A stretch of 64,000 bases of DNA from Ramlibacter monticola (lineage in GTDB: Bacteria; Pseudomonadota; Gammaproteobacteria; Burkholderiales; Burkholderiaceae_C). Shown here piece after piece: positions 54,465 to 63,373 of this stretch. Below the pieces are notes generated by a model. That model ran no database searches, was not told the origin of the DNA, and was given only the letters and a program-made list of their open reading frames with translations. The position numbers were made by a program, and so were the translations under genes. The stretch's first letter is position 1. Each line of letters starts with the position of its first letter. The DNA is taken from assembly GCF_016722785.1 (NCBI RefSeq), contig NZ_JAEQNE010000001.1:744001-808000 (forward strand), read 5' to 3'.

Positions 54465-55097
54465 ATGAACCAAGACACGACCGTCACTTCTCCCGCATCG
54501 CGTGCCCAGCCCGCCTCACGCAAGGCGCCCCGGCCAGTGCACCCCCTCCTGCAAAAGCTGTTCGAGCTTTACCCCGGGATGTTCGGTGCCCGGTTTCTTC
54601 CCCTCAAGGTCGGCGTCTTCGAAGACCTCGTGGCGGCGCATGCGGAGGCGTTGCCTGCGGCGGAGCTCAAGGTGGCGCTCGGGCTGCACACGCGCTCGAC
54701 ACGCTACATCGAGGCCGTGGCCTCCGGCCTGGCGCGCCACGACCTGCAAGGCAAGCCAGTGGAGCCCGTGGCGCCGGAGCATGTGCATCACGCCATCCTG
54801 GAGCTGTACAAGCGCCGCAGCGGCAAGGCGCCGGAGCAGGCCCGCCAGCGTGCAGTTGCACAACTGGCGGCGGCGATCGAGGCATCCGGCCTGAGCCGCG
54901 AAGCCTACCGCGAGCGCTTCACCTCGCCCGATGACAAGGTGCATTCCATGCTGGAAGACGCCCTGTCGATGGTGGCGCAAAGGAGCGCGCGTCGCGAGGC
55001 CCTGCAAAACGCCTTCAAGGCCAGCGGCAAGACGGTTGCCGAGTTCGCCGACATGTACGGGCTGGACCCGATGGAAGCGAAGAGGCTGCAGGCGTAA
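54465..55097 (+). CDS. ProQ/FinO-domain RNA chaperone
   Basis: The 210-residue protein has a short basic N-terminus and then the ProQ/FinO domain (about 25-135: LLQKLFELYPGMFGARFLPL, VGVFEDLVAAHAEALPAAEL, ALGLHTRSTRYIEAVASGLA, RHDLQGKPVEPVAPEH). A helical C-terminal region follows. Proteins of this family bind structured RNAs and sRNA 3' ends. ATG at 54465 is the nearest start to the domain; upstream starts in frame are possible. Confidence 0.88.
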   Translation: MNQDTTVTSPASRAQPASRKAPRPVHPLLQKLFELYPGMFGARFLPLKVGVFEDLVAAHAEALPAAELKVALGLHTRSTRYIEAVASGLARHDLQGKPVEPVAPEHVHHAILELYKRRSGKAPEQARQRAVAQLAAAIEASGLSREAYRERFTSPDDKVHSMLEDALSMVAQRSARREALQNAFKASGKTVAEFADMYGLDPMEAKRLQA

Positions 55098-55156
55098 GCA
55101 GCCTCCACGGCCGAAGGCAGCCAGGATCCCGATCTCCCCTGGAGACACGGGCCTTC

Positions 55157-55339
55157 TCAGAAGCCGTGCGCGATTCCAAGCCCGTACGTGTTGGCGGACT
55201 GCGTCGGGAAGATCTTGTGCGCGAAATCGGCGTACAGGCTGGTCCGCTTCGACAGTGTGTACACGGCTCCCACGCCCAGCAAATTCTCTGCCTTGACGCC
55301 GTCCACGTCCACCAGCCCCCACCCCAGCCGGACCGTGGT
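55157..55339 (-). pseudogene. Gram-negative porin, C-terminal remnant
   Basis: The last 60 codons read VRLGWGLVDVDGVKAENLLG, VGAVYTLSKRTSLYADFAHK and IFPTQSANTYGLGIAHGF, the final strands of a trimeric porin with the terminal phenylalanine used for outer-membrane insertion. Everything upstream is lost; the frame continues into unrelated sequence. This is a deletion product. Confidence 0.78.
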
Positions 55340-55532
55340 GACGTTCATCGTGTACGTCGCCCCGGGGGTCGTTGCCTTTGCCTTGGAAGGCCCTGCCTTG
55401 CTGACGTCATGGACGCCCATGACGGCAAACCTGGAAAAGCCGGCCTTCAAGCCCCGGAAGGTGCGAGGATCAAGCAGGAGGACCCGGGTCCGAGCGAAGG
55501 GCAACGGCCTCGCGACAGCCATCCGTCCAAAC

Positions 55533-55946
55533 TCATCGGACTGGCGCACCAGCATCCTGCAGGTCGGCACCATGAATCATCCGGGCAATGCCTGCTTCGG
55601 CGGCAGCCGCTTCGCACCAGGCGCACGGTCGCGACGTCGAATAGAGCACGGCGCCGCGGAGCACTTCCGCACCGAACCGCTCGCGGGCGTCGCGAATCGC
55701 CTCGCGTTCGGCATGCGCGTTCGGGTCCTTGCGCTGGATTACGCGGCTGGGCCCCTTCCCGACGATGCGATCGCCCTGCACGACAACGGCCCCATAGGGC
55801 TGGTCGCCCCAACTCAGCGCCAGGCGCCGCATGGCCTCCGCGGCCTCGTACCAGCGTTGCCCGGGCGGTACGGCTTGCGCGCGAAGCGCGGGAAGAAAAG
55901 CGGAAAGCACGAGCAGTCGACGGCGTTGCAGGACCGGGGTTCGCAT
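55533..55946 (-). CDS. Nucleoside/cytidine deaminase family protein with an export signal
   Basis: The 137-residue protein has the deaminase zinc site NAHAEREAI (HAE) and RPCAWCEAAA (PCxxC), complete for catalysis. Unusually it starts MRTPVLQRRRLLVLSAFLPA then LRAQA, a signal-peptide-like region with an arginine cluster, so it may be exported, possibly by Tat. Substrate may be guanine, adenine or another amino-purine. Start is uncertain between ATG 55946 and ATG 55955. Confidence 0.75.
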   Translation of the reverse strand: MRTPVLQRRRLLVLSAFLPALRAQAVPPGQRWYEAAEAMRRLALSWGDQPYGAVVVQGDRIVGKGPSRVIQRKDPNAHAEREAIRDARERFGAEVLRGAVLYSTSRPCAWCEAAAAEAGIARMIHGADLQDAGAPVR

Positions 55947-56367
55947 CGCTCCCATGCTGGCGCCAGCCTGCACGGCAGTCAAGCGAACGACAGCGCGAAT
56001 GCGGAGGCACTCGCGTTGATGGGATTGGTGGCGCGACCGCCCTTTGCTTCTTGCCTGCGGAGTGCAGCAGCCGGTGATCGGCTGCGCATCGAGGGCGACG
56101 CCAACCCGGCGGCGCGCCTGACGCCTTACCACAGGTGTTGCCCAGGGGACTTCACAGGCCGCGTGGAGAAGGCTGTGGAAAACCGCCCCGCTTGTCCGGG
56201 GGCGCCTGTATCGGCGCGGCTTGCAGTTCCTTGCCGCTTTTATGAGCAGCGGTGCGTCGAGCGGCGCGCTGGATCGAGCGGCGTGGCGCGGGCGCGACGC
56301 CCAGGATCGCTATCGGCCCCGGAGCGCGGGCACCGGGATGCCGAACCCGCCTCCGGGGGAATGACGG
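55947..56367. other. Gap between the deaminase and ligC
   Basis: No gene is recognised. As the ligC operon ends at 56368 on the minus strand, a terminator for it is expected here, but no strong stem with a T-run was found. Confidence 0.35.
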
Positions 56368-57321
56368 TCACCGAAGCTGCTGCTCCAGCTGGTCCAGCAC
56401 CTCGTAGCAAGCCAGCACCTGGGCCACGCTCGAATTCGGCTCCCTTCCCTCCCGGATCGCCGCGACGAATTCCCGGTCCTGCAGCTCGATCCCGTTCATC
56501 GACACGTCCACCTTAGCCACGTCGATCTTCTCTTCCTTCCCGTTGAACAGGTCGTCGTAGCGCGCGATGTACGTGGCCGTATCCCCGATGTAGCGGAAGA
56601 AGGTCCCCAGCGGCCCCTCGTTGTTGAACGACAGCGATAGCGTGCAGATCGCGCCGCTCTCCGTCTTCAGCTGGATGCTCATGTCCATCGCGATCCCCAG
56701 GTCCGGATGGATCGGTCCCTGGATCGCGTTCGCCTTCACCACGCGGCTGCCGGTCTGGTACTGGAACAGGTCCACCGTGTGCGCCGCGTGGTGCCAGAGC
56801 AGGTGGTCCGTCCAGGAGCGCGGCTGGCCCAGCGCGTTCATGTTCGTGCGGCGGAAGAAATAGGTCTGCACGTCCATCTGCAAGACCTTGAATTCGCCGG
56901 CCTGGATCTTCCTGTGCACGTACTGGTGGCTCGGGTTGAAGCGGCGCGTGTGGCCGCACATGGCGAGCAGGCCCGTCTTCCTCTGCATTTCCACCACGGC
57001 CCTGCCCTCGTCCAGCTTGTCGCACAGCGGGATCTCCACCTGCACGTGCTTGCCGGCCTTCATGGCGGCGATGGACTGCTGCGCGTGCATCTGCGTCGGC
57101 GTGCACAGGATGACCGCGTCCACGTCCGGGCGCGCCAGCGCCTCGTCGAGGTTGTTCGTGACGTGCTTCGCGCCGTACTTCTGCGCGACTTCCTGCGCCT
57201 TGGGCAGCTCGCGGCCGATGATGGACGTGATCTCCACGCCGTCGATGTTCTTCAGCCCGTCGAGGTGCTTGATGCCGAAGGCGCCGGGGCCGGCGAGTGC
57301 GATGCGGACGGTCTTGCTCAT
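56368..57321 (-). CDS. ligC: 4-Carboxy-2-hydroxymuconate-6-semialdehyde dehydrogenase
   Basis: The 317-residue protein is a Gfo/Idh/MocA-family NAD(P) enzyme with ALAGPGAFGIKHLDGLKNID at the N-terminus. It is very close to LigC: VILCTPTQMHAQQSIAAMKA, HTRRFNPSHQYVHRKIQAGE, SWTDHLLWHHAAHTVDLFQY and FNNEGPLGTFFRYIGDTATY. It oxidises the ring-cleavage product (in its cyclic hemiacetal form) to 2-pyrone-4,6-dicarboxylate. The gene follows ligB with an 82-nt gap containing two hairpins, and is the last gene of the operon in this window. Confidence 0.93.
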   Translation of the reverse strand: MSKTVRIALAGPGAFGIKHLDGLKNIDGVEITSIIGRELPKAQEVAQKYGAKHVTNNLDEALARPDVDAVILCTPTQMHAQQSIAAMKAGKHVQVEIPLCDKLDEGRAVVEMQRKTGLLAMCGHTRRFNPSHQYVHRKIQAGEFKVLQMDVQTYFFRRTNMNALGQPRSWTDHLLWHHAAHTVDLFQYQTGSRVVKANAIQGPIHPDLGIAMDMSIQLKTESGAICTLSLSFNNEGPLGTFFRYIGDTATYIARYDDLFNGKEEKIDVAKVDVSMNGIELQDREFVAAIREGREPNSSVAQVLACYEVLDQLEQQLR

Positions 57322-57322
57322 G

Positions 57323-57371
57323 CCAGCCTCCGCCGAGCCGCCTCAAGGAGGCTGGAGCCCCTTCGGGGGGC
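57323..57371 (-). repeat. Intergenic hairpins between ligB and ligC
   Basis: CCAGCCTC (57323-57330) pairs with GAGGCTGG (57348-57355), and CCCC-ttc-GGGG forms a small stem at 57358-57368. Inverted repeats of this type between operon genes are common in Comamonadaceae; they may tune the level of the distal gene. Confidence 0.6.
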
Positions 57372-57403
57372 AGCGACTACACGGAGTGAGGAGCGTGGGG
57401 GGG

Positions 57404-58261
<858 letters not shown>

Positions 58262-58651
58262 TTACTTGTTCTCCTCGGTGTCGCGGCCCCAGGCGGCGGA
58301 ACGCCCGCCGGAAACCATCATGTCGCGATAGGCCTCCTCGCTCATGCCGGTCATGGAGCCGGCCATCTGCTGGAAGCTTTTGCCGTCCGTGGCGCCGATC
58401 TTGGCCAGGAAGTAGATGTTGCCGCCCAGTGCGATGCAGCGATTGAGGTCGCGCGCCAGCACGGCCAGCTTCTGGTCCTCGCTCATCGGCCACTCGTCCA
58501 GGTAGGCGCGCTCGTCCTTCTTGAAGCGCTCGCGGTTGGCCGCCTTCATCAGGGACATGCAGAACTGGTTGAGCCAGTAGCCCTTGCGGCTCTGGTCGGC
58601 GTCGAAGATCGTGGTGCCGGGGATGCCGGCATAGGGTTTGTCCAGCGGCAT
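58262..58651 (-). CDS. ligA: Protocatechuate 4,5-dioxygenase alpha subunit
   Basis: The 129-residue protein matches LigA: IPGTTIFDADQSRKGYWLNQ, FCMSLMKAANRERFKKDERA, YLDEWPMSEDQKLAVLARDL, NRCIALGGNIYFLAKIGATD and MTGMSEEAYRDMMVSGGRSA. The alpha subunit caps the active site of LigB. Length is normal. ATG at 58651 has AGGAGGAC upstream, a strong ribosome-binding site. It follows the esterase gene by 21 nt. Confidence 0.94.
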   Translation of the reverse strand: MPLDKPYAGIPGTTIFDADQSRKGYWLNQFCMSLMKAANRERFKKDERAYLDEWPMSEDQKLAVLARDLNRCIALGGNIYFLAKIGATDGKSFQQMAGSMTGMSEEAYRDMMVSGGRSAAWGRDTEENK

Positions 58652-58672
58652 GGCTGTCCTCCTCTCTGCTGT

Positions 58673-60391
58673 CTATTGCGCGCAGGCGAAGCTGCCTGCC
58701 GCGTTCATGTCACCGCCGCGGTAGCGCGGCACCTGCGGCCACTCGCACAGGGGCCGGCTGCGCTTCACCGCGAACGGCGGCCTCGCTTCCTGTTCGACCA
58801 GCACCAGACCCGCCGGTGCCCGGCCCTGCTCCACCCAGGCGACCAGCGCGGGGAACAGGTCGGCATTCGCCGGGGCGCCCGTGCCCACATGGTCCACGTT
58901 GGGCGCCGTGTAGAGCCTGAAGAACTGGTCCACCGTACCCCGGCCCATGCGCCGCACGACGGCGTCGTGGTAGTCGATGCCCGCGTACGGGCTCTGCGCG
59001 TAGTCGCCCAGGTTCTCCAGCACGATCAGCTTGCCGCCGCGGCGATGGAAGGCCGACAGGTCCGGGTTGGTCGAATCCATCAGGTCCGACACCTCGCGCA
59101 CCCGCTTCGCGTGGTCCGCCGCCTTGTAGGTGCGCAGGTCCACGTTGGGGCTGACGGCGTAGAAGAACTGGATCGCGCCGGCGCCGTAGAACCAGGCGAT
59201 GCCGTTGGCCGGCACCGGAGGGAAGGCCGGGGCCTGGCTGCCCGTCCACCAGGACTGCCAGCCGCCGGTGGGCCCGGAGGACGGGATCGCCTCGCCGCTC
59301 GGCCCGCGGCCGGGGTAGCTGCGCAAGCCGTTCGCGAGGTCCACGCCGAGGTCCACCGGCGAGTGCAGGGTCCGCACGGCGCGGACCTGCGCCTCGGTGA
59401 GGCAGTTGTCGGCCGGCGCGCCGGTGCAGCGCAGCTTGTCGACGTCGAAGCGCCCGCGGCAGCCGACCGGGTCGGACACGATGCCGTCGGCCGCGCCGTC
59501 CGCCGCGTCGCAGGAGGCCAGCACCGCGTCGTTCACCAGCTTCACCTGGGCCGGGTTCATCCAGCCGCCGCTGGCGAGGGCGAGCCCGTCGCGCAGGCCG
59601 GCGTGCTGCAGGCCCGTCCAGTGGATCACGGGCACGCGGCTGAAGATGCCGTCGAAGTCGTTCGGATAGCGCTGCGCCATCGTCAGGCCTTCGCGGCCGC
59701 CCTCGGAGCTGCCGACGAAATACAGCTTCTCCGGGCCGCGGCCATAGGCGGCCTTCATGACCGCCACCGCCACGTCGCGCACCTTCTTGTACGAGGCGTG
59801 GGCGAAATTCAGCAGTGCTTCGCTGTTGAGCGCGAAGAACTGCGGCGGCTCGCCGGCGCGGTTCTGGTGGCCCGAGTCGGTGCCGTAGGTGACGTAGCCC
59901 TGCGCCAGCGGCACCGGCTCCCCGAAGCGCGCGGCGGGCAGCAGCGCCTCCCCGGTGATCAGCGTACCGTTGAAGCCGCCGCCCCCGTACTGCACCGAGC
60001 GGCCGTTCCAGTGCACCGGCAGGTTGACCTGGAAATGGATGAAGGGCGCGTTCGGATCGATGGGCGCGATGCGGCCCAGCACCTTGCAGCGCGGAGGCAG
60101 CGGCGCGCGGATGGACGCCGCCGGCGTCGGCGCGCCTTGCGACACCGCCAGCGGCGTCGGCTCCTGCAACTGCGCCGAATCGATGGTAGCGTTGCCGCTG
60201 GGGAAGCCGATCTCCGTGAACGGAATCGTCTTGCCCGCCAGCGCGGCGCAGGTCGCCTGCGGGTTGGCGACCATGGGCGTCTGCGTGGTGGCCGGTGCCG
60301 GCGCCGCGACGGGACGGAAGCCCGGCGCGGTGCAGCCGGCCAGCAGGGCCAGGGCCGCGGCCAGACCGCTGGAGACGAATTCCTTCTTCAT
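58673..60391 (-). CDS. Tannase/feruloyl-esterase family lipoprotein
   Basis: The 572-residue protein has a lipoprotein signal (LAAALALLAGCTAPGF). The tannase fold follows: HWNGRSVQYGGGGFNGTLIT, TYGTDSGHQNRAGEPPQFFA, the nucleophile LYFVGSSEGGREGLTMAQRY, the disulfide-bearing CDAADGAADGIVSDPVGCRG, and late acid/His region (GKLIVLENLGDYAQ, DHVGTG). Such enzymes hydrolyse ester bonds of gallic, ferulic or phthalic acid derivatives. Placed between ligI and ligA in one operon, it may release the aromatic acid consumed by LigAB. It starts 4 nt after the ligI stop. Confidence 0.9.
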   Translation of the reverse strand: MKKEFVSSGLAAALALLAGCTAPGFRPVAAPAPATTQTPMVANPQATCAALAGKTIPFTEIGFPSGNATIDSAQLQEPTPLAVSQGAPTPAASIRAPLPPRCKVLGRIAPIDPNAPFIHFQVNLPVHWNGRSVQYGGGGFNGTLITGEALLPAARFGEPVPLAQGYVTYGTDSGHQNRAGEPPQFFALNSEALLNFAHASYKKVRDVAVAVMKAAYGRGPEKLYFVGSSEGGREGLTMAQRYPNDFDGIFSRVPVIHWTGLQHAGLRDGLALASGGWMNPAQVKLVNDAVLASCDAADGAADGIVSDPVGCRGRFDVDKLRCTGAPADNCLTEAQVRAVRTLHSPVDLGVDLANGLRSYPGRGPSGEAIPSSGPTGGWQSWWTGSQAPAFPPVPANGIAWFYGAGAIQFFYAVSPNVDLRTYKAADHAKRVREVSDLMDSTNPDLSAFHRRGGKLIVLENLGDYAQSPYAGIDYHDAVVRRMGRGTVDQFFRLYTAPNVDHVGTGAPANADLFPALVAWVEQGRAPAGLVLVEQEARPPFAVKRSRPLCEWPQVPRYRGGDMNAAGSFACAQ

Positions 60392-60395
60392 GGCC

Positions 60396-61337
60396 TCAGC
60401 TTCCTTCGATCTCTTCGGGCCAGTACAGCCGGTTCGGGTTGCCCACCAGCAGCTTGCGCTGCAGCTCCGGCGTGACGGCGATGTGCGGGATGAAATCCAC
60501 CAGCAGGCCGTCGTCCGGCATGTGGCCCTTCAGGTTCGGGTGCGGCCAGTCGGTGCCCCACAGCACGCGGTCCGGGAAGGTCTCGACCACCTTGCGCGCG
60601 AACGGCACCACGTCGCGGTAGGGGGCGCGCTCGCCGTCGAGGGCCGGCGGGCCGTCCAGCGACAGGCGCTCGGGGCAGCTCACCTTGCTCCACACGTTCG
60701 GGTGCTCGCGCATGAACTTCAGGAACAGCGCGAATTCGGGGCCGTCCACCGGCTTGCTCACGTCGGGCCGGCCCATGTGGTCGACCACCACGGTGGTCGG
60801 CAGCGCGGTGAAGAAGTCCCACAGCTCGGGCAGGTCCACCGCCTCGAAGTAGATCACCACGTGCCAGCCGAGCGGTGCGATGCGCGCGGCGATCTCCATC
60901 AGTTCGTCCTTGGGCGTGAAGTCCACCAGGCGCTTGACGAAGTTGAAGCGCACGCCGCGCACGCCGGCGTGGTGCATGGCCTGCAGTTCCTCGTCGCTCA
61001 CGCTGCGCTTGACCGTGACCACGCCGCGGGCGCGGTTGCCGGAGTGCGTGAGCGCGTCGAGCAGCGCGCGGTTGTCGGCGCCGTGGCAGGTGGCCTGCAC
61101 GATCACGTTCTTGGCGAAGCCCAGGTGGTTGCGCAGGGCGAACAGCTGCTCCCTGCTGGCATCGCAGGGCGTGTACTTGCGTTCGGGCGCATAGGGGAAG
61201 CGGTCGCCCGGGCCGAACACGTGGCAGTGCGCGTCCACGCTGTTGGCGGGCAGCTGGAACTTCGGCTTGCTGGGGCCGGCGTACCAGTCCAGCCAGCCGG
61301 GCGTCTTCTCGAATCCGCCGGAAGTGGGTTGGCTCAT
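60396..61337 (-). CDS. ligI: 2-Pyrone-4,6-dicarboxylate lactonase
   Basis: The 313-residue amidohydrolase-family protein matches LigI: SVDAHCHVFGPGDRFPYAPE, NVIVQATCHGADNRALLDAL, GVRGVRFNFVKRLVDFTPKD, TVVVDHMGRPDVSKPVDGPE and RVLWGTDWPHPNLKGHMPDD with the catalytic aspartate. It hydrolyses 2-pyrone-4,6-dicarboxylate to 4-oxalomesaconate, the step after LigC. It lies 13 nt from the Bug receptor gene upstream and 4 nt from the esterase downstream, tightly in the operon. Confidence 0.93.
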   Translation of the reverse strand: MSQPTSGGFEKTPGWLDWYAGPSKPKFQLPANSVDAHCHVFGPGDRFPYAPERKYTPCDASREQLFALRNHLGFAKNVIVQATCHGADNRALLDALTHSGNRARGVVTVKRSVSDEELQAMHHAGVRGVRFNFVKRLVDFTPKDELMEIAARIAPLGWHVVIYFEAVDLPELWDFFTALPTTVVVDHMGRPDVSKPVDGPEFALFLKFMREHPNVWSKVSCPERLSLDGPPALDGERAPYRDVVPFARKVVETFPDRVLWGTDWPHPNLKGHMPDDGLLVDFIPHIAVTPELQRKLLVGNPNRLYWPEEIEGS

Positions 61338-61350
61338 TGAGGTCCCCTGC

Positions 61351-62340
61351 TCAATCCAGCTGGGCGCCGGCCGTGCGGATGATGCCGGCGAAGCGCGCCG
61401 TCTCCGACTGGATGTAGGCGTTGAACTGCTCGCGCGTCGGGGTGAAGGGCTCGTAGCCGAAGGAGAGGAACTTCTCCTTCACGTCCGGCTCGGCCAGGGC
61501 CCTGGCGATGTCGCGCTGGATCTTCTCGGCCACTTCCTTCGGCAGGCCCTTGGGCGCGGCGATGGCGGTCCAGCCGCTCACCTCGAAGTTCTTCGGGCCG
61601 CCGGCCTCGGCCACCGTGGGCACGTCCTTGAAGGCGGGCAGGCGGTTGGGCGCGGCGATGGCCAGGTACTTCAGCTTGCCGGCGCGGTAGAGGGGGCCGG
61701 AGGTCGCGCTGCTGCCTAGCGCGTACGTCAGTTCGCCGTTGGCGACGCCGGTATAGAGCTGCGTGGTCTCCTTGTAGATCACGTGCTGCATGCTGGTGCC
61801 GTTCACCGTGTCGAACAGCGCCGAGCCCAGGTGCACCGGGTTGCCGACCGACCAGGAGCCGTAGTTCAGCTTGCCAGGGTTGGCCTTCGCGTCGGCGATG
61901 AGGTCCGCCACGTTCCTGTACTTGCTGTTGGTGGCGGTCGTGACGAAGAAGTAGGTCTTGAACAGCGGCAGCAGCGGATCGAAGTCCTTCTGCGCGTCGT
62001 AGGGCAGCTTCCTGAACAGCGAGGGATACGCCGACAGGTGCACGTTATCGAGCTGGATCAGGTCGTGGCCGTCGGTGGCGCCGCGCTTGAACGCGTCGAT
62101 GGCGATGAAGCCGTTGCCGCCAGGGCGGTTCTCCACGATCACCGGCTTGCCCCACATCCGCGAGAGCTTGTCGGCCACCAGGCGCGTCACGCCCTCGGGG
62201 CCGCTGCCCACCGGGAAGGGCGTGATGATGCGCACCGGGCGCGAAGGAAAGTCCTCGGCTTGTGCCAGGCCGGAGAGCGCGGAGAGGGCGAACGCGGCCA
62301 GCGCGGCGCGACGGAAGACGGACAGGGCAGAAGGCTTCAT
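61351..62340 (-). CDS. Tripartite tricarboxylate transporter receptor (Bug family)
   Basis: The 329-residue periplasmic protein has a signal peptide (RRAALAAFALSALSGLAQAE) and the Bug fold: FPSRPVRIITPFPVGSGPEG, GKPVIVENRPGGNGFIAIDA, GKLNYGSWSVGNPVHLGSAL and LPAFKDVPTVAEAGGPKNFE. Family members bind carboxylates for TctAB carriers or for sensing. Location beside lig genes suggests an aromatic or pyrone carboxylate ligand; no TctAB genes lie in the window. The gene is not close in sequence to its Bug neighbour. Confidence 0.92.
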   Translation of the reverse strand: MKPSALSVFRRAALAAFALSALSGLAQAEDFPSRPVRIITPFPVGSGPEGVTRLVADKLSRMWGKPVIVENRPGGNGFIAIDAFKRGATDGHDLIQLDNVHLSAYPSLFRKLPYDAQKDFDPLLPLFKTYFFVTTATNSKYRNVADLIADAKANPGKLNYGSWSVGNPVHLGSALFDTVNGTSMQHVIYKETTQLYTGVANGELTYALGSSATSGPLYRAGKLKYLAIAAPNRLPAFKDVPTVAEAGGPKNFEVSGWTAIAAPKGLPKEVAEKIQRDIARALAEPDVKEKFLSFGYEPFTPTREQFNAYIQSETARFAGIIRTAGAQLD

Positions 62341-62366
62341 CGGTTGTCGGAAGAAAGGGGTCAGGG

Positions 62367-63353
62367 TCAGTCGGGCTTGATGTTCGCGTCGCGCACCAGC
62401 TTGTCGTAGCGCACGCGCTCGGAATGCAGCAGGGAGGCCAGCATCTGCCGGTCGCCGGGCAGGACTTCGCCGCCCACGGCCGTCATGCGCTCCCGCACTT
62501 CGGGGCTCTGCAGCGCCTTCTGCACCTCGGCGTGCAGGCGCTCGACCACGGCCGTCGGCGTCTTCGCCGGCGCCATCAGGGCGTACCAGACGGAGGCCTC
62601 GAAGCCCCGGAAGCCCATCTCGGAGATGGTCGGCGCGTCGGGGAAGATGGGCGTGCGCTGCGGCGTCAGGGTGGCCAGCACCTTGAGCTTGCCGCCCGCG
62701 ACCTGCGGCTTCACCTCCAGCGCGTTCATGGCCAGCAGCGGCACCTGGCCGCCGATCACGTCGGTGATGGCCTGGGCGCCGCCGCGGTAAGGCACGTGCA
62801 TCAGGTCGATGCCGGCGGCGCGCGCGAACAGTTCCGCCGCCATGTGCGGCGTCGAGCCGTTGCCCGGCGAGGCGTAGGCGATCGAATTCGGCTTCTGCTT
62901 GGCGGCCTCGATCACCTGCTTGATGTTGGTGTACGGGGTGTTGACGTTGGCGGCGATCACGACCGGCACGCGGCCCACCAGCGCCACCGGCACCAGGTCC
63001 TTCTCCGCATCGAAGGGTTGCGGCTTGTAGAGGGCCATGTTGGCGGCCAGGGCGTTGGCGGCCATCAGCAGCGTGTAGCCGTCGGGCTTGGCATCGATCA
63101 CGGACTTGACCGCGATGTTGGTGCCGGCGCCCGGCCGGTTCTCGATCACGAAGGGCTGGCCCAGGGCCTTGGACAGCGCCTGGCCCAGCGTGCGGGCCAC
63201 GGCGTCGACGGCGCCGCCGGCGGAATAGCCGACGACCACGGTGACGGGGCGCTCGGGCCAGGCGGCCTGCGCGTGCGCAGCCAGCGGCACCGCGGAGGCG
63301 CCGGCGAGGGCGACGCCCATGCGGGCGATGGCGGTTCTGCGGGTGGGATTCAA
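62367..63353 (-). CDS. Tripartite tricarboxylate transporter receptor (Bug family)
   Basis: The 328-residue protein has a signal peptide (RMGVALAGASAVPLAAHAQA, with RR near the start) and canonical Bug motifs: WPERPVTVVVGYSAGGAVDA, GQPFVIENRPGAGTNIAVKS, DGYTLLMAANALAANMALYK, IAYASPGNGSTPHMAAELFA and TPIFPDAPTISEMGFRGFEA. It is the second receptor of the operon; the ligand is unknown. Both lobes are complete, unlike the TctC fragment at 20.7-21.0 kb. Confidence 0.92.
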   Translation of the reverse strand: MNPTRRTAIARMGVALAGASAVPLAAHAQAAWPERPVTVVVGYSAGGAVDAVARTLGQALSKALGQPFVIENRPGAGTNIAVKSVIDAKPDGYTLLMAANALAANMALYKPQPFDAEKDLVPVALVGRVPVVIAANVNTPYTNIKQVIEAAKQKPNSIAYASPGNGSTPHMAAELFARAAGIDLMHVPYRGGAQAITDVIGGQVPLLAMNALEVKPQVAGGKLKVLATLTPQRTPIFPDAPTISEMGFRGFEASVWYALMAPAKTPTAVVERLHAEVQKALQSPEVRERMTAVGGEVLPGDRQMLASLLHSERVRYDKLVRDANIKPD

Positions 63354-63373
63354 TTCTTGCTCCTTGGCAGGCT

